Of a stretch of DNA of 64,000 nucleotides, positions 51,627 through 60,600 are shown one piece after another (the stretch's first letter is position 1; each line of letters begins with the position of its first letter). This DNA is from Burkholderiales bacterium. Its GTDB lineage: Bacteria > Pseudomonadota > Gammaproteobacteria > Burkholderiales > Burkholderiaceae_C. The notes beneath the pieces are model-generated. The model saw only the letters and a program-made list of their open reading frames with translations, made no database searches and was not told the origin of the DNA. The DNA lies in the NCBI GenBank assembly GCA_016000265.1, contig JAECRL010000002.1, positions 248,001 to 312,000 of the forward strand. Reading direction: 5' to 3'. Position numbers and translations under genes: made by a program.

Positions 51627-52028
51627 ATGCAAGTCCAAGACGAAACCAAACCCTACGACTCCATCAACGTCACGCCGATGCTCGACCTGGCCTACGTGCT
51701 GCTGGTCGTCTTCATCCTCATGACCACGGCGTCGGTGCAAGGCCTGAGCATCAACATGCCCAAGCCCAGCAACAAACCCAGCACCGAAAAGCACGAACTC
51801 AAGGTCGTGCAGGTCATGCCCGGTGGGGCGCTGCTGCTCAATGGCGTGCCGGTCACGGCCGTGCAGCTGGAGGCTGAACTGGTGCAGGCCAAACAACGCG
51901 ACCCGAAGATGAGCGTGGCCATCAAGGGCGACGCTCGCTCGCAGTACGCGCAAGTCGTCACCGTGATCGACCTGTGCAACAAGCTGGAGGTGTCCATGGG
52001 ACTGGTCACCTCGCGGATCGGGACCTGA
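51627..52028 (+). CDS. ExbD/TolR-family protein, second copy
   Basis: A 133-residue protein with the same TM motif (INVTPMLDLAYVLLVV) as the first copy and a conserved proton-relay aspartate, but a different periplasmic half (HELKVVQVMPGGALLLNG). The two ExbDs may form a heterodimer in the ExbB5-D2 motor, a way to make it asymmetric. It lies 18 bp after the first copy and 1 bp before the TonB-like gene. Confidence 0.94.
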   Translation: MQVQDETKPYDSINVTPMLDLAYVLLVVFILMTTASVQGLSINMPKPSNKPSTEKHELKVVQVMPGGALLLNGVPVTAVQLEAELVQAKQRDPKMSVAIKGDARSQYAQVVTVIDLCNKLEVSMGLVTSRIGT

Positions 52029-52029
52029 G

Positions 52030-52737
52030 ATGGCGAGCACCGAACAGGACCGCAACGCTGACAACGCAGGCGAAGGCGGTGTCAAGCGCTACCTCGTCCC
52101 CGCCGTGCTGGCGCTGCTGCTGGTCGGCCTGGGCGTGTTCATCTACAGCCAGATGGGCTCGGCCAGCAAAGGCCCCAAGCGCCAGACGGTGAAGATCGCC
52201 GTGCTGCCCGACACGCCGCCGCCGCCCCCGCCGCCGCCAAAAGAAGAAAAGCGCCCCGAGCCCAAGCCCGAAGAAAACAAGCCCCAGCCGCAAGAGCAAA
52301 AGCAGGTCGAGGCCCCGCCCGAGCCGCAGCAGCTCAAGATGGAAGGCGCCGCCGGCGACGGCCCCAGCGCCTTCAGCGCCGGCAGCGTCAGCAGCGAGTA
52401 CAAGGGCGGCGCGGTGGGCACCGGCACCGGGGGCGGCACCGTGGGCGACCGCCTGGCCGCGTCCTCGTATGGCAACGCCGCCAAGCGCGAGCTCGGCGCC
52501 TTCCTCAACCGCGAAGACGGCTTGCGCCGAGCCGGCGACTACAAGGTGCCCATCGGCCTGTGGGTGCGCGCCGACGGCTCTCTGGAGCGCTGGGAGTTGC
52601 TGGGTGGCAGCGGCAGCGCCGACACCGACGAGCTGCTGAAAAAAGCCATGAGCCGATTCCCGGGCTTCAAGAACCCGCCCCCGCCGAACATGCCCTGGCC
52701 CATGCGCCTGCAACTGACCAACCGCATGACCGGCTGA
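52030..52737 (+). CDS. TonB-like energy transducer of the TPS-linked motor
   Basis: A 235-residue protein: short cytoplasmic N-terminus, one TM (about 21-40) and a strikingly Pro/Glu/Lys/Gln-rich rod (about 60-105, including eight consecutive prolines). A Gly-rich hinge leads to a C-terminal TonB-like domain of about 75 residues (VPIGLWVRADGSLERW, MPWPMRLQL). It starts 1 bp after exbD2. The dedicated rod suggests it reaches an outer-membrane client encoded beside it: the TpsB, the porin, or another receptor. Confidence 0.88.
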   Translation: MASTEQDRNADNAGEGGVKRYLVPAVLALLLVGLGVFIYSQMGSASKGPKRQTVKIAVLPDTPPPPPPPPKEEKRPEPKPEENKPQPQEQKQVEAPPEPQQLKMEGAAGDGPSAFSAGSVSSEYKGGAVGTGTGGGTVGDRLAASSYGNAAKRELGAFLNREDGLRRAGDYKVPIGLWVRADGSLERWELLGGSGSADTDELLKKAMSRFPGFKNPPPPNMPWPMRLQLTNRMTG

Positions 52738-52764
52738 GCCACGATCGAACGAAGTGCAACGACC

Positions 52765-54474
52765 ATGAACCACCGCCCCCCCCTCTTTCGCCCCGCCTTG
52801 ACGACCCTCGCGCTGGTGCTGTCTTGCGCCCTGCCTGCGCACGCCAACGAGCGCGAGTCGCTGGAGAGCCTGCGCCAGACCACCCGCGCCCTCATCGACG
52901 CCCTCGTCGAGCAAGGCGTGCTCAGCCGCGACAAGGCCGATGCCCTGATCCGCTCGGCGCAGGAAAAAGCCCGGCTCGCCGCCAACGAAGCGGGCGCCAC
53001 CAGCCCGGCGACCTCGGCATCCGGCAAGCCGGTGCTGCGCGTGCCCTACGTGCCCGACAGCGTGCGCGCCCAGCTGCGCGACGAGGTCAAGGACGAGATC
53101 GTGGCCCAGGCCCGCGCCGAGCGCTGGGGCGTGCCGAGCGCGCCGTCCTGGGTCAACAACATCAAGATCGACGGTGACATCCGCCTGCGCCACCAGCAAG
53201 ACAGCGCCAGCAGCGACAACACCTCGGCGCTGACCTACGTGGCCGCCGAGATCCAGAACGCCAACGGCATCACCCGCATGCCCGAGTTCACCAAGTACGC
53301 CGAGAACGCGCTGGGTGTGCAGCCGCTCACCGACACCTCGGAGGACCGCTCTCGCCAGCGCGTTCGCCTGCGCCTGGGGCTCACCGCGAAGGTGACCGAC
53401 GAAGTCGGCGTGGGCCTGCGCCTGGCCACGGGCAGCGCCACCGACCGCGTCTCGACCAACCAGACCCTCGGCCAGAACTTCAACAAGTACCAGCTGTTCG
53501 TGGACCGCGCCTTCGTGCGACTGGACCCGGCCGAGTGGGTGAGCATCCAGGGTGGGCGCATCCCCAACCCCTGGTTCGGCACCGAGATGACCTGGAACGA
53601 AAACCTCAACTTCGAGGGCTTCGCCGCCACCTTCCGCCAACCCGCGGCCGAAGAGGCCTTCGCGCCTTTCCTGACCCTGGGCTACTTCCCCCTGCGTGAA
53701 GCGACGCCGCCAGCGCGCAACTCCCGCTCCCTGTGGGGCGCACAGCTTGGCGCCAACCTCGCACTCGACTCGCGCACCCGCGTCAAGCTGGGCCTGGCGT
53801 ACTACAGCTACAACAACCTCGAGGGCCGCTCGGACCCCAACTACGCCATCGTGGGCAGCAGCGTGCCGGTGGGGGTGAACTACGGGGGCTACGAGTACCC
53901 GTCGGGCCTGCGCCAGCGCGGCAACACCCTGTTCGAGACGAACCCCTTGCTGTCGGGCTCCCTGGACACCGACCCCGTCTGGGGCCTGGCTTACCGCTTC
54001 AAGCCGCTGGTGCTCACGGCGTCCGCCGAGTTCACCCACTTCAGCCCCTTCAACATCCTGGCCACGGCCGAGTACGCCAACAACACGGCCTTCAGCGCGT
54101 CCGACTTCCGCCGCCGCGCCAACCCGGCGTTCTACAACAACGTCGATCCGGGCGGCAGCCGCGAGGGCTACCAGTTCAAGCTCGCCGTGGGCGCCACCGA
54201 GGTGCGCGACTTCCAGGACTGGCAGGTGGCGTTCAGCTACCGCCACGTCGGCTCCGACGCCGTGCTTGACGCCTTCACCGACAGCGACCTGGGCCTGGGC
54301 GGCACCAACGTGCGCGGCTACACCCTGGGCTTCACCTACGGCCTCTATCGCAACACCACCCTGGGCATGAAGTACCTGGCCGCCGAGAACATCAACTCGA
54401 CGATCAACAGCAACTTCCCCGACGCGTCCTACAAGGTCAACTCTCTTCAGGTGGATTTGAATGTTCGCTTCTGA
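52765..54474 (+). CDS. Outer-membrane porin-like beta-barrel
   Basis: A 569-residue protein with a signal peptide (LPAHA|N near residue 28) and a coiled-coil periplasmic N-terminus (about 30-80, RESLESLRQTTRALIDAL). A linker leads to a large barrel of alternating strands that ends in Phe. It fits the 'putative porin' family with an N-terminal trimerising helix. No plug domain and no TonB box were seen, so it is not a classical TonB-dependent receptor although it sits in a TonB/ExbBD operon. It follows the TonB-like gene by 27 bp. Confidence 0.85.
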   Translation: MNHRPPLFRPALTTLALVLSCALPAHANERESLESLRQTTRALIDALVEQGVLSRDKADALIRSAQEKARLAANEAGATSPATSASGKPVLRVPYVPDSVRAQLRDEVKDEIVAQARAERWGVPSAPSWVNNIKIDGDIRLRHQQDSASSDNTSALTYVAAEIQNANGITRMPEFTKYAENALGVQPLTDTSEDRSRQRVRLRLGLTAKVTDEVGVGLRLATGSATDRVSTNQTLGQNFNKYQLFVDRAFVRLDPAEWVSIQGGRIPNPWFGTEMTWNENLNFEGFAATFRQPAAEEAFAPFLTLGYFPLREATPPARNSRSLWGAQLGANLALDSRTRVKLGLAYYSYNNLEGRSDPNYAIVGSSVPVGVNYGGYEYPSGLRQRGNTLFETNPLLSGSLDTDPVWGLAYRFKPLVLTASAEFTHFSPFNILATAEYANNTAFSASDFRRRANPAFYNNVDPGGSREGYQFKLAVGATEVRDFQDWQVAFSYRHVGSDAVLDAFTDSDLGLGGTNVRGYTLGFTYGLYRNTTLGMKYLAAENINSTINSNFPDASYKVNSLQVDLNVRF

Positions 54475-55126
54475 TCAAGCCATGGGCCCCGTGCAGCGCG
54501 GCGTGATCGCGCTGTTGCTGTCGCTCGCTGCGACGCTCGCCACGGCCCAATCCGACAAAGACGCCGAACAAGTCAAGCGCCTGCGCCTGCAGGTGCGCCA
54601 GATGCAGCAACAGCAGCAGGAGGCACAAGACGCCCAGGCCCAGGCCGACCGCGCTCGCCAGCAGTCCGAGCAGGCGCTCAAGTCCCAGGAGGCCGACCTG
54701 CAAAAGCAGCGCGCCACCGCCGCCGGGGCGTCGCGCCGCGTGGCCAGCCTGCAAAAGGAGCTCGACACCTTGAAGACCGAGCACGCCCGCGTCACCGGGG
54801 AGCTGGCCGCCTTGCAGGCGCAGCACGCCGCGCTGTCGGGAACTTCGCGCCTGGCGCAGGAGCAGGCCCAGGCCGCCCAGGCTCGCCTGAGCCAGGAGGG
54901 CGCCCGCCTGCAAACGCAGATCAAGGCCTGCGTCGCCGACAACGCCGAGATGGCCGACCTGGGCCTGGAGCTGCTGCAGCGCTACGAGAACAAGGGCCTG
55001 GGCGAGGTGCTCTCGGCCCACGAGCCCTTCGTGCAGTCCGGGCGCGTCAAACTGGAGAACCTCAAGGCCAGCTACCAGCAGCGACTCGAGGCCGCCCGGG
55101 TCAAGCCCGCCGAGGCTGTCCGCTGA
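54461..55126 (+). CDS. Periplasmic coiled-coil protein
   Basis: A 221-residue protein with a signal peptide (ALLLSLAATLATAQ) followed by about 130 residues of Gln/Ala/Glu heptads (about 30-165), then a helical C-terminal domain of about 55 residues with LGLELLQRYENKGL. It overlaps the porin 3' end by 14 bp; a later ATG at 54482 is possible. It recalls periplasmic accessory coiled coils in other Ton systems (such as TtpC/DUF3450 or CpoB), but no named family is recognised. Confidence 0.75.
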   Translation: MFASDQAMGPVQRGVIALLLSLAATLATAQSDKDAEQVKRLRLQVRQMQQQQQEAQDAQAQADRARQQSEQALKSQEADLQKQRATAAGASRRVASLQKELDTLKTEHARVTGELAALQAQHAALSGTSRLAQEQAQAAQARLSQEGARLQTQIKACVADNAEMADLGLELLQRYENKGLGEVLSAHEPFVQSGRVKLENLKASYQQRLEAARVKPAEAVR

Positions 55127-55168
55127 AGGGGGCTGGGCACGCAGGCGGCCCATGGCTACACTGAGTCC

Positions 55169-55516
55169 ATGCCCATCACCTTCAAATCCCAGGCCACCGG
55201 CAACCTCGTGATGCTGCAGGCCCACGCCGAGGCCTTGCTGCGCTTGCTGGGCAAGACCGCCACCCAACCCGGCGTCATCGAGGTGAGCGACATGCCGCGC
55301 GTGCTCGGCATCCTGCACGGCTTGGCCCACGACGCCCCCTCGGTGCCGCCCGCCTCGCTGGACACCCCGCCGCAGGCCCCGGCTGCGTCCGATGAGGATG
55401 AGGCCCCGCCTCCCTTTCAGGACGAGCCCGTCAGCCTTCGCCAGCGCGCCGCCCCCTTCATCCGCCTCATCGAACAGGCTCAAGCGGGCCAGCAGCCCGT
55501 GGTCTGGGGCGTGTGA
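55169..55516 (+). CDS. DUF1840-family protein
   Basis: A 115-residue cytoplasmic protein of a family nearly confined to betaproteobacteria. The family hallmarks are the start ITFKSQATGNLVMLQ and the end VSLRQRAAPFIRLIEQA then VVWGV. The middle is an acidic Pro-rich linker. Function is unknown. It is not part of the secretion locus by spacing or sequence type. Confidence 0.88.
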   Translation: MPITFKSQATGNLVMLQAHAEALLRLLGKTATQPGVIEVSDMPRVLGILHGLAHDAPSVPPASLDTPPQAPAASDEDEAPPPFQDEPVSLRQRAAPFIRLIEQAQAGQQPVVWGV

Positions 55517-55519
55517 GCA

Positions 55520-55563
55520 AGGTCTGAGCGAGGTCTGAGCGAGGTCTGAGCGAGGTCTGAGCG
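55520..55563 (+). repeat. Four perfect 11-bp tandem repeats (AGGTCTGAGCG)
   Basis: These directly follow the DUF1840 stop (3 bp after it) in a 114-bp gap before the phosphatase gene. Unit length matches one helical turn. Confidence 0.95.
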
Positions 55564-55630
55564 TGGAGGGGGAGCGGAGGCCACGCCTGCGGGTTGTGCG
55601 CTGCAGCAATCCTGATGCATCATCGTGGCC

Positions 55631-56296
55631 ATGCCCGACCTCGTCACCCGCCTGATCGCCGTTCGCCACGGCGAGACCGCCTGGAACCGCGCCTCGCGCA
55701 TCCAGGGCCACATCGACATCCCGCTCAACGACGTCGGCCTGTGGCAAGCCGAGCGCGTGGGCCAGGCCGTGGCGACCGAAGGCGTTCACGCCATCTACAG
55801 CAGCGACCTGCAGCGCGCCCACGACACCGCCCGCGCCATCGCGCGCGCCTCGGGCCTGAGCGTGGGCCTCGACGAGGAGCTGCGCGAGCGCCACTTCGGC
55901 GAGCTCGAAGGCCTGACCCAGGTCGAGATCGCCGCCCGCTGGCCCGATCAGGCCGTGCGCTGGCGCCAGCGTGACCCGGCTTACGGCCCGGTCGGCGGCG
56001 AAACCCTGCAGGCCTTCTACGACCGCTGCACCCAGGCGCTCGTCCGCCTGGCCCGACGGCACCTCGGTCAAACCATCGTCCTGGTGGCCCATGGCGGGGT
56101 GCTCGACTGCTTCTACCGCGCCGCCAACGGGGTGGCGTTGTCGGCGCCGCGCACCTGGACCATCGGCAACGCCACGGTCAACCGCCTGCTCTACACCCCC
56201 GAGGGCCTGACCCTGGTGGGCTGGGCCGACGACCGGCACCTCGACGACGAGGGGGGGCTCGACGAGTCCACCGACGGCGTGGTTTCCCCAGCCTGA
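55631..56296 (+). CDS. Histidine phosphatase (phosphoglycerate-mutase-like)
   Basis: A 221-residue phosphatase. The catalytic RHGETAWN opens near residue 11, and E-containing LRERHFGELEG and the second histidine VAHGGVLD follow. The family includes cofactor-independent phosphatases such as GpmB and alpha-ribazole phosphatase; the substrate here is unknown. A GTG at 55625 would add two residues; the ATG at 55631 is used. The acidic C-terminus (DDEGGLDESTDG) is unusual. Confidence 0.9.
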   Translation: MPDLVTRLIAVRHGETAWNRASRIQGHIDIPLNDVGLWQAERVGQAVATEGVHAIYSSDLQRAHDTARAIARASGLSVGLDEELRERHFGELEGLTQVEIAARWPDQAVRWRQRDPAYGPVGGETLQAFYDRCTQALVRLARRHLGQTIVLVAHGGVLDCFYRAANGVALSAPRTWTIGNATVNRLLYTPEGLTLVGWADDRHLDDEGGLDESTDGVVSPA

Positions 56297-56388
56297 GGCG
56301 GGATTTCCACGCCGCTTCACCAGCCGTTTGCAAAACATCGGTATATTGCGCGCAGAAGATTGACTAGGCAAGTATTCAAGGGGTGAAC

Positions 56389-57654
56389 ATGGTTCCTCGT
56401 TCCATGAAGTGGTTTTCGGCGGCGACTCTTGCGGCGCTTCCTGCGGCGCTCCCCGTGGTGTTGTCCGCGGCTTTGCTGACCGCGTGCGGCCAGGGCGACC
56501 CCAAGGCGGCCGCGTCCGGCGCGCCCGCCATGCCGCCCGCGCAGGTGGGCGTGATCACGGTGCAGCCGCAGGATGTGCCGCTCATCACCGAGCTGCCCGG
56601 TCGCCTGGAGGCCTTGCGTGTGGCCCAGGTTCGTGCCCGCGTGGCCGGCATCCTGCAAAAGCGCCAGTTCACCGAAGGCTCGGACGTGAAAGCCGGCCAG
56701 CCCCTGTTCCAGATCGACGCGGCCACCTACCAGGCCAGCCTGGACAGCGCCCTCGCCGCCCAGGCCCGCGCCGAAGCCAACCTGGCTCAGGCCAGCGCCC
56801 TGGTCCAGCGCTATGAGCCGCTGCAGGCCGCCAAGGCCATCAGCCCGCAGGAGTACCTCAACGCCCAGGTGTCGCAGCGCGCCGCGCAGGCCGATGTGGC
56901 TTCGGCCAAGGCCGCCGTGCAGAACGCCCGCATCAACCTCGGCCACGCCAGCGTGACGGCGCCCATCTCCGGCCGCATCGGCCGCGCCCTGGTCACCGAA
57001 GGCGCCCTGGTGGGGCAGGGCGACGCGACGCAGCTGGCCGTCATCCAGCAGGTGAACCCGCTGTACGTGAACTTCACGCAATCGGCCAACGAGGTGCTCA
57101 AGCTGCGCCAGGCGCTGCAGTCCGGCGCCATCAAGCAAGCCGGTGCCGGTGCCGCCGCCGTGCGCGTTGTGCTCGACGACGGCCGCGAGTACCCGCTGAG
57201 CGGCAAGCTGCTGTTCTCCGACCTCAGCGTGGACCCCACCTCGGGCCAGGTCTCCCTGCGCGCCGAGCTGCCCAACCCCCAAGGCCTGCTGCTGCCTGGC
57301 ATGTACGTGCGCGTGCGCCTGGAGCAGGCTCAGGTGGGCGACGGCATCTTGCTGCCCCAGCAGGCCGTCACCCGCAGCGCCACGGCCGACACGGTCATGG
57401 TCGTGGGCCAGGATGGCCTGGTCACGCCCCGCCCGGTCAAGCTCGGTGGGGCCAAGGGCAACCAGTGGGTCGTGCTCGGTGGGTTGAAGGCCGGCGAGCA
57501 GGTCATGGTCGATGGCTTTCAGAAAATGATGAACCCCAAGGCGCCCGTCAAGGCCGTGCCGTGGCAGCCGCAGCCTGAGGGCAGTGGCCTGGGTGCGCCG
57601 TCCGCCGCGTCTGTGGCAACGGCTGCATCCGCTGCTTCTGCCGCCTCGCGCTGA
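56389..57654 (+). CDS. RND efflux periplasmic adaptor (AcrA/MexA-like lipoprotein)
   Basis: Membrane-fusion protein of a tripartite multidrug-type pump. About 421 residues, lipid-anchored (lipobox LLTAC). Then barrel-sandwich, alpha-hairpin (ARAEANLAQASALVQRYEPLQ; AKAISPQEYLNAQ) and beta-barrel domains, with the classic VTAPISGRIGRALVTEGALV. It is 13 bp before the pump gene and clearly co-transcribed. ATG 56389 or GTG 56383 both fit. No regulator gene is adjacent. Confidence 0.95.
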   Translation: MVPRSMKWFSAATLAALPAALPVVLSAALLTACGQGDPKAAASGAPAMPPAQVGVITVQPQDVPLITELPGRLEALRVAQVRARVAGILQKRQFTEGSDVKAGQPLFQIDAATYQASLDSALAAQARAEANLAQASALVQRYEPLQAAKAISPQEYLNAQVSQRAAQADVASAKAAVQNARINLGHASVTAPISGRIGRALVTEGALVGQGDATQLAVIQQVNPLYVNFTQSANEVLKLRQALQSGAIKQAGAGAAAVRVVLDDGREYPLSGKLLFSDLSVDPTSGQVSLRAELPNPQGLLLPGMYVRVRLEQAQVGDGILLPQQAVTRSATADTVMVVGQDGLVTPRPVKLGGAKGNQWVVLGGLKAGEQVMVDGFQKMMNPKAPVKAVPWQPQPEGSGLGAPSAASVATAASAASAASR

Positions 57655-57667
57655 AAGGGGCCCGTCC

Positions 57668-60600
57668 ATGGCACGCTTCTTCATCGACCGGCCCATCTTC
57701 GCGTGGGTGATCGCGCTGTTCATCCTCGTCTTCGGCGGGGTGGCGATCACGCAGCTGCCGATCGCGCAGTACCCCACGGTGGCGCCGCCATCCATCGTCA
57801 TCAACGCCACCTACCCCGGCGCCTCGGCCAGGACGCTCGACGAGAGCGTGGTCAGCGTCATCGAGCAGGAGCTCAACGGCGCGCCCGGGCTGGCCTACAT
57901 GGAGTCGGTCAGCCAGGCCAACGGCACGGGCTCGATCACCGTCACCTTCGAGACCGGCACCAACGTCGACCTCGCCCAGATCGAGGTGCAGAACCGACTG
58001 GCTCGCGCCACGCCCCGCCTGCCCGCGGCGGTGACACAGCAGGGCGTGCGCGTGGACAAGTCGCGCAGCAACTTCCTGATGTTCGTGATGCTGGCCTCCA
58101 CCAACCCGGAGTACGACCCGGTCGCACTCGGTGACTACGCCTCGCGCAACGTCGTGCCCGAGCTGCAGCGCGTGCCCGGCATCGGCCAGGCCCAGCTGTT
58201 CGGCACCGAGCGCGCCATGCGCATCTGGGTCGACCCCGCCCGCCTGCTGTCCTTCGGGCTGGGCCTGTCCGACGTCAACGCCGCCATCCGCGCCCAGAAC
58301 GCGCTCGTGCCGGCCGGCGGCATCGGCGAGCGCCCCAACATCAGCAGCCAGACCATGGCCGCCACGGTCGTCGTCAGCGGCCAGCTCGCCAGCGTCGAGC
58401 AGTTCGGCAACATCGTGCTGCGCGCCAAGGCCGACGGCTCCAGCGTGCGCCTCAAGGACGTCGCCCGCATCGAGCTGGGCGCCCAGGCCTACGGCACCTA
58501 CGCGCGCCTCAACGGCAAGCCCGCCCTCGGCATCGGCCTGCAGCTCTCGCCCACCGGCAACGCCCTGGCCACCGCCGAGGCCGTGCGCAAGCGCCTCGAC
58601 GAGTTGCGCGCCTACTTCCCCTCGGGCGTGGACTACAGCATCCCCTACGACACCTCCGGCTTCGTCAAGCTGTCCATCAGCCAGGTCGTCGAGACCCTGA
58701 TCGAAGCGGTCGTGCTGGTCTTCCTGGTGATGTTCCTGTTCCTGCAGAACATCCGCTACACGCTGATCCCGACGCTGGTGGTGCCGGTGGCGCTGCTGGG
58801 CACCTTCGGGGTCATGGCCGCGGCGGGCTTTTCCATCAACGTGCTGACCATGTTCGGCATGGTGCTGGCCATCGGCATCCTGGTGGACGACGCCATCGTG
58901 GTGGTGGAGAACGTCGAGCGCCTGATGGTGCAAGAGGGCCTGTCGCCCCTGGCCGCCACGCGCAAGGCCATGGGCCAGATCAGCGGCGCCATCATCGGCA
59001 TCACCGTGGTGCTGGTCTCGGTCTTCATCCCGATGGCCTTTTTCTCGGGCTCGGTGGGCAACATCTACCGGCAGTTCTCGCTGTCCATGGTGGCCTCCAT
59101 GCTGTTCTCGGCCTTCCTGGCCCTGTCGCTGACGCCGGCCTTGTGCGCCACGCTGCTCAAGCCCGCGTCGGCCGATCACCACGAGAAGAAGGGCTTCTTC
59201 GGCTGGTTCAACCGCTTCTTCACGGCCACCACGCACGGCTACGAAAGCTGGGCCGCCAAACTGGTGCGACGCGGCGGGCGCGTGCTCATCATCTACGCCG
59301 TCATCGTGGGCGTGGTGGGCTGGTTGTACGTGCGCATGCCCTCGTCCTTCCTGCCCTCTGAGGACCAGGGCAACCTCATCGTCAACATCCAGCTGCCGCC
59401 CGGCGCCACCAACCACCGCACCGAGCGCGTGGTCGAGCAGGTCGAGGACTGGTTCCTCAAGCAGCCCGAGGTGCAGTCCATCGTCGGCGTGGTCGGCTTC
59501 AGCTTCTCCGGCTCTGGCCAGAACGCCGCACTCGGCTTCGTCACCCTGAAAGACTGGGACGAGCGCCCGGGCGCGGCCAGCTCGGCGCAGGCCCTGGCCG
59601 GTCGGGCCTTCGGGGCGCTCTCGGGCATCCGCGACGCCTTCATCTTCCCGCTCAACCCGCCGGCCATCCGCGAGCTCGGCAACGCCACCGGCTTCTCGGT
59701 GCGCGTGCAGGACCGCGCCGGCCTCGGCCCCGAGGCCCTGCTGGCCGCGCGCAACCAGCTGCTGGGCATGGCCATGCAAAGCAAGCTCGTCACCGGCCTG
59801 CGCCCCGATGGCCTGGAAGACGCGCCGCAGCTGCAGGTTGACATCGACCGCGACAAGGCCGCCGCGCTCGGCGTGGGCTTCGACGCCATCAGCGCCACGC
59901 TGTCGACGGCGCTGGGCTCCACCTACGTCAACGACTTCCCCAACAAGGGACGCCTGCAGCGCGTGGTGGTGCAAGCCGATGCCAAGGACCGCATGCAGGC
60001 CGAGCAGCTGCTGCAGCTCAACGTGGTCAACACCGCGGGACAGAACGTGCCCTTGTCGGCCTTCGCGTCCACCCGCTGGATCAAGGGCCAGATGCAGGCC
60101 GTGCGCTACAACGGCTACCCCGCCATGCGCATCTCGGGTGACGCCGCGGCGGGCTTCAGCACCGGCCAGGCCATGGACGAAATCGAGCGACTGGCCAAGC
60201 AACTCCCGCCCGGCATCGGCATCGAGTGGACGGGGCTGTCGCGCGAAGAAAAGCTCTCGGGCTCCCAGGCCACGCTGCTGCTGGCCTTCTCGCTGCTGGC
60301 GGTGTTCCTGTGCCTGGCGGCCCTGTATGAGAGCTGGACCATCCCGGTGGCCGTGCTGCTGGTCGTGCCCCTGGGCATCTTCGGCGCCTTGCTGGGTGCG
60401 CTGCTGGGCGCCATGCCCAACGACGTCTACTTCAAGGTCGGACTCATCACCGTGATGGGCCTGTCGGCCAAGAACGCCATCCTGATCATCGAGTTCGCCA
60501 AGGAGCTCCAGGAAAAGGGCATGGGCCTGATGGAGGCCACGCTGCAGGCCTGCCACCTGCGCTTTCGCCCCATCATCATGACCTCGCTGGCCTTCATCCT

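Noticed and set aside
52765..54474. The porin as a TonB-dependent receptor
   Set aside because: No plug domain and no TonB box are visible, and the N-terminus is a coiled coil.
56316..56347. A sigma-70 promoter (TTCACC ... TATATT) before the efflux operon
   Set aside because: The spacing is 20 bp and no better -35 is present, so it is not reported as a feature.
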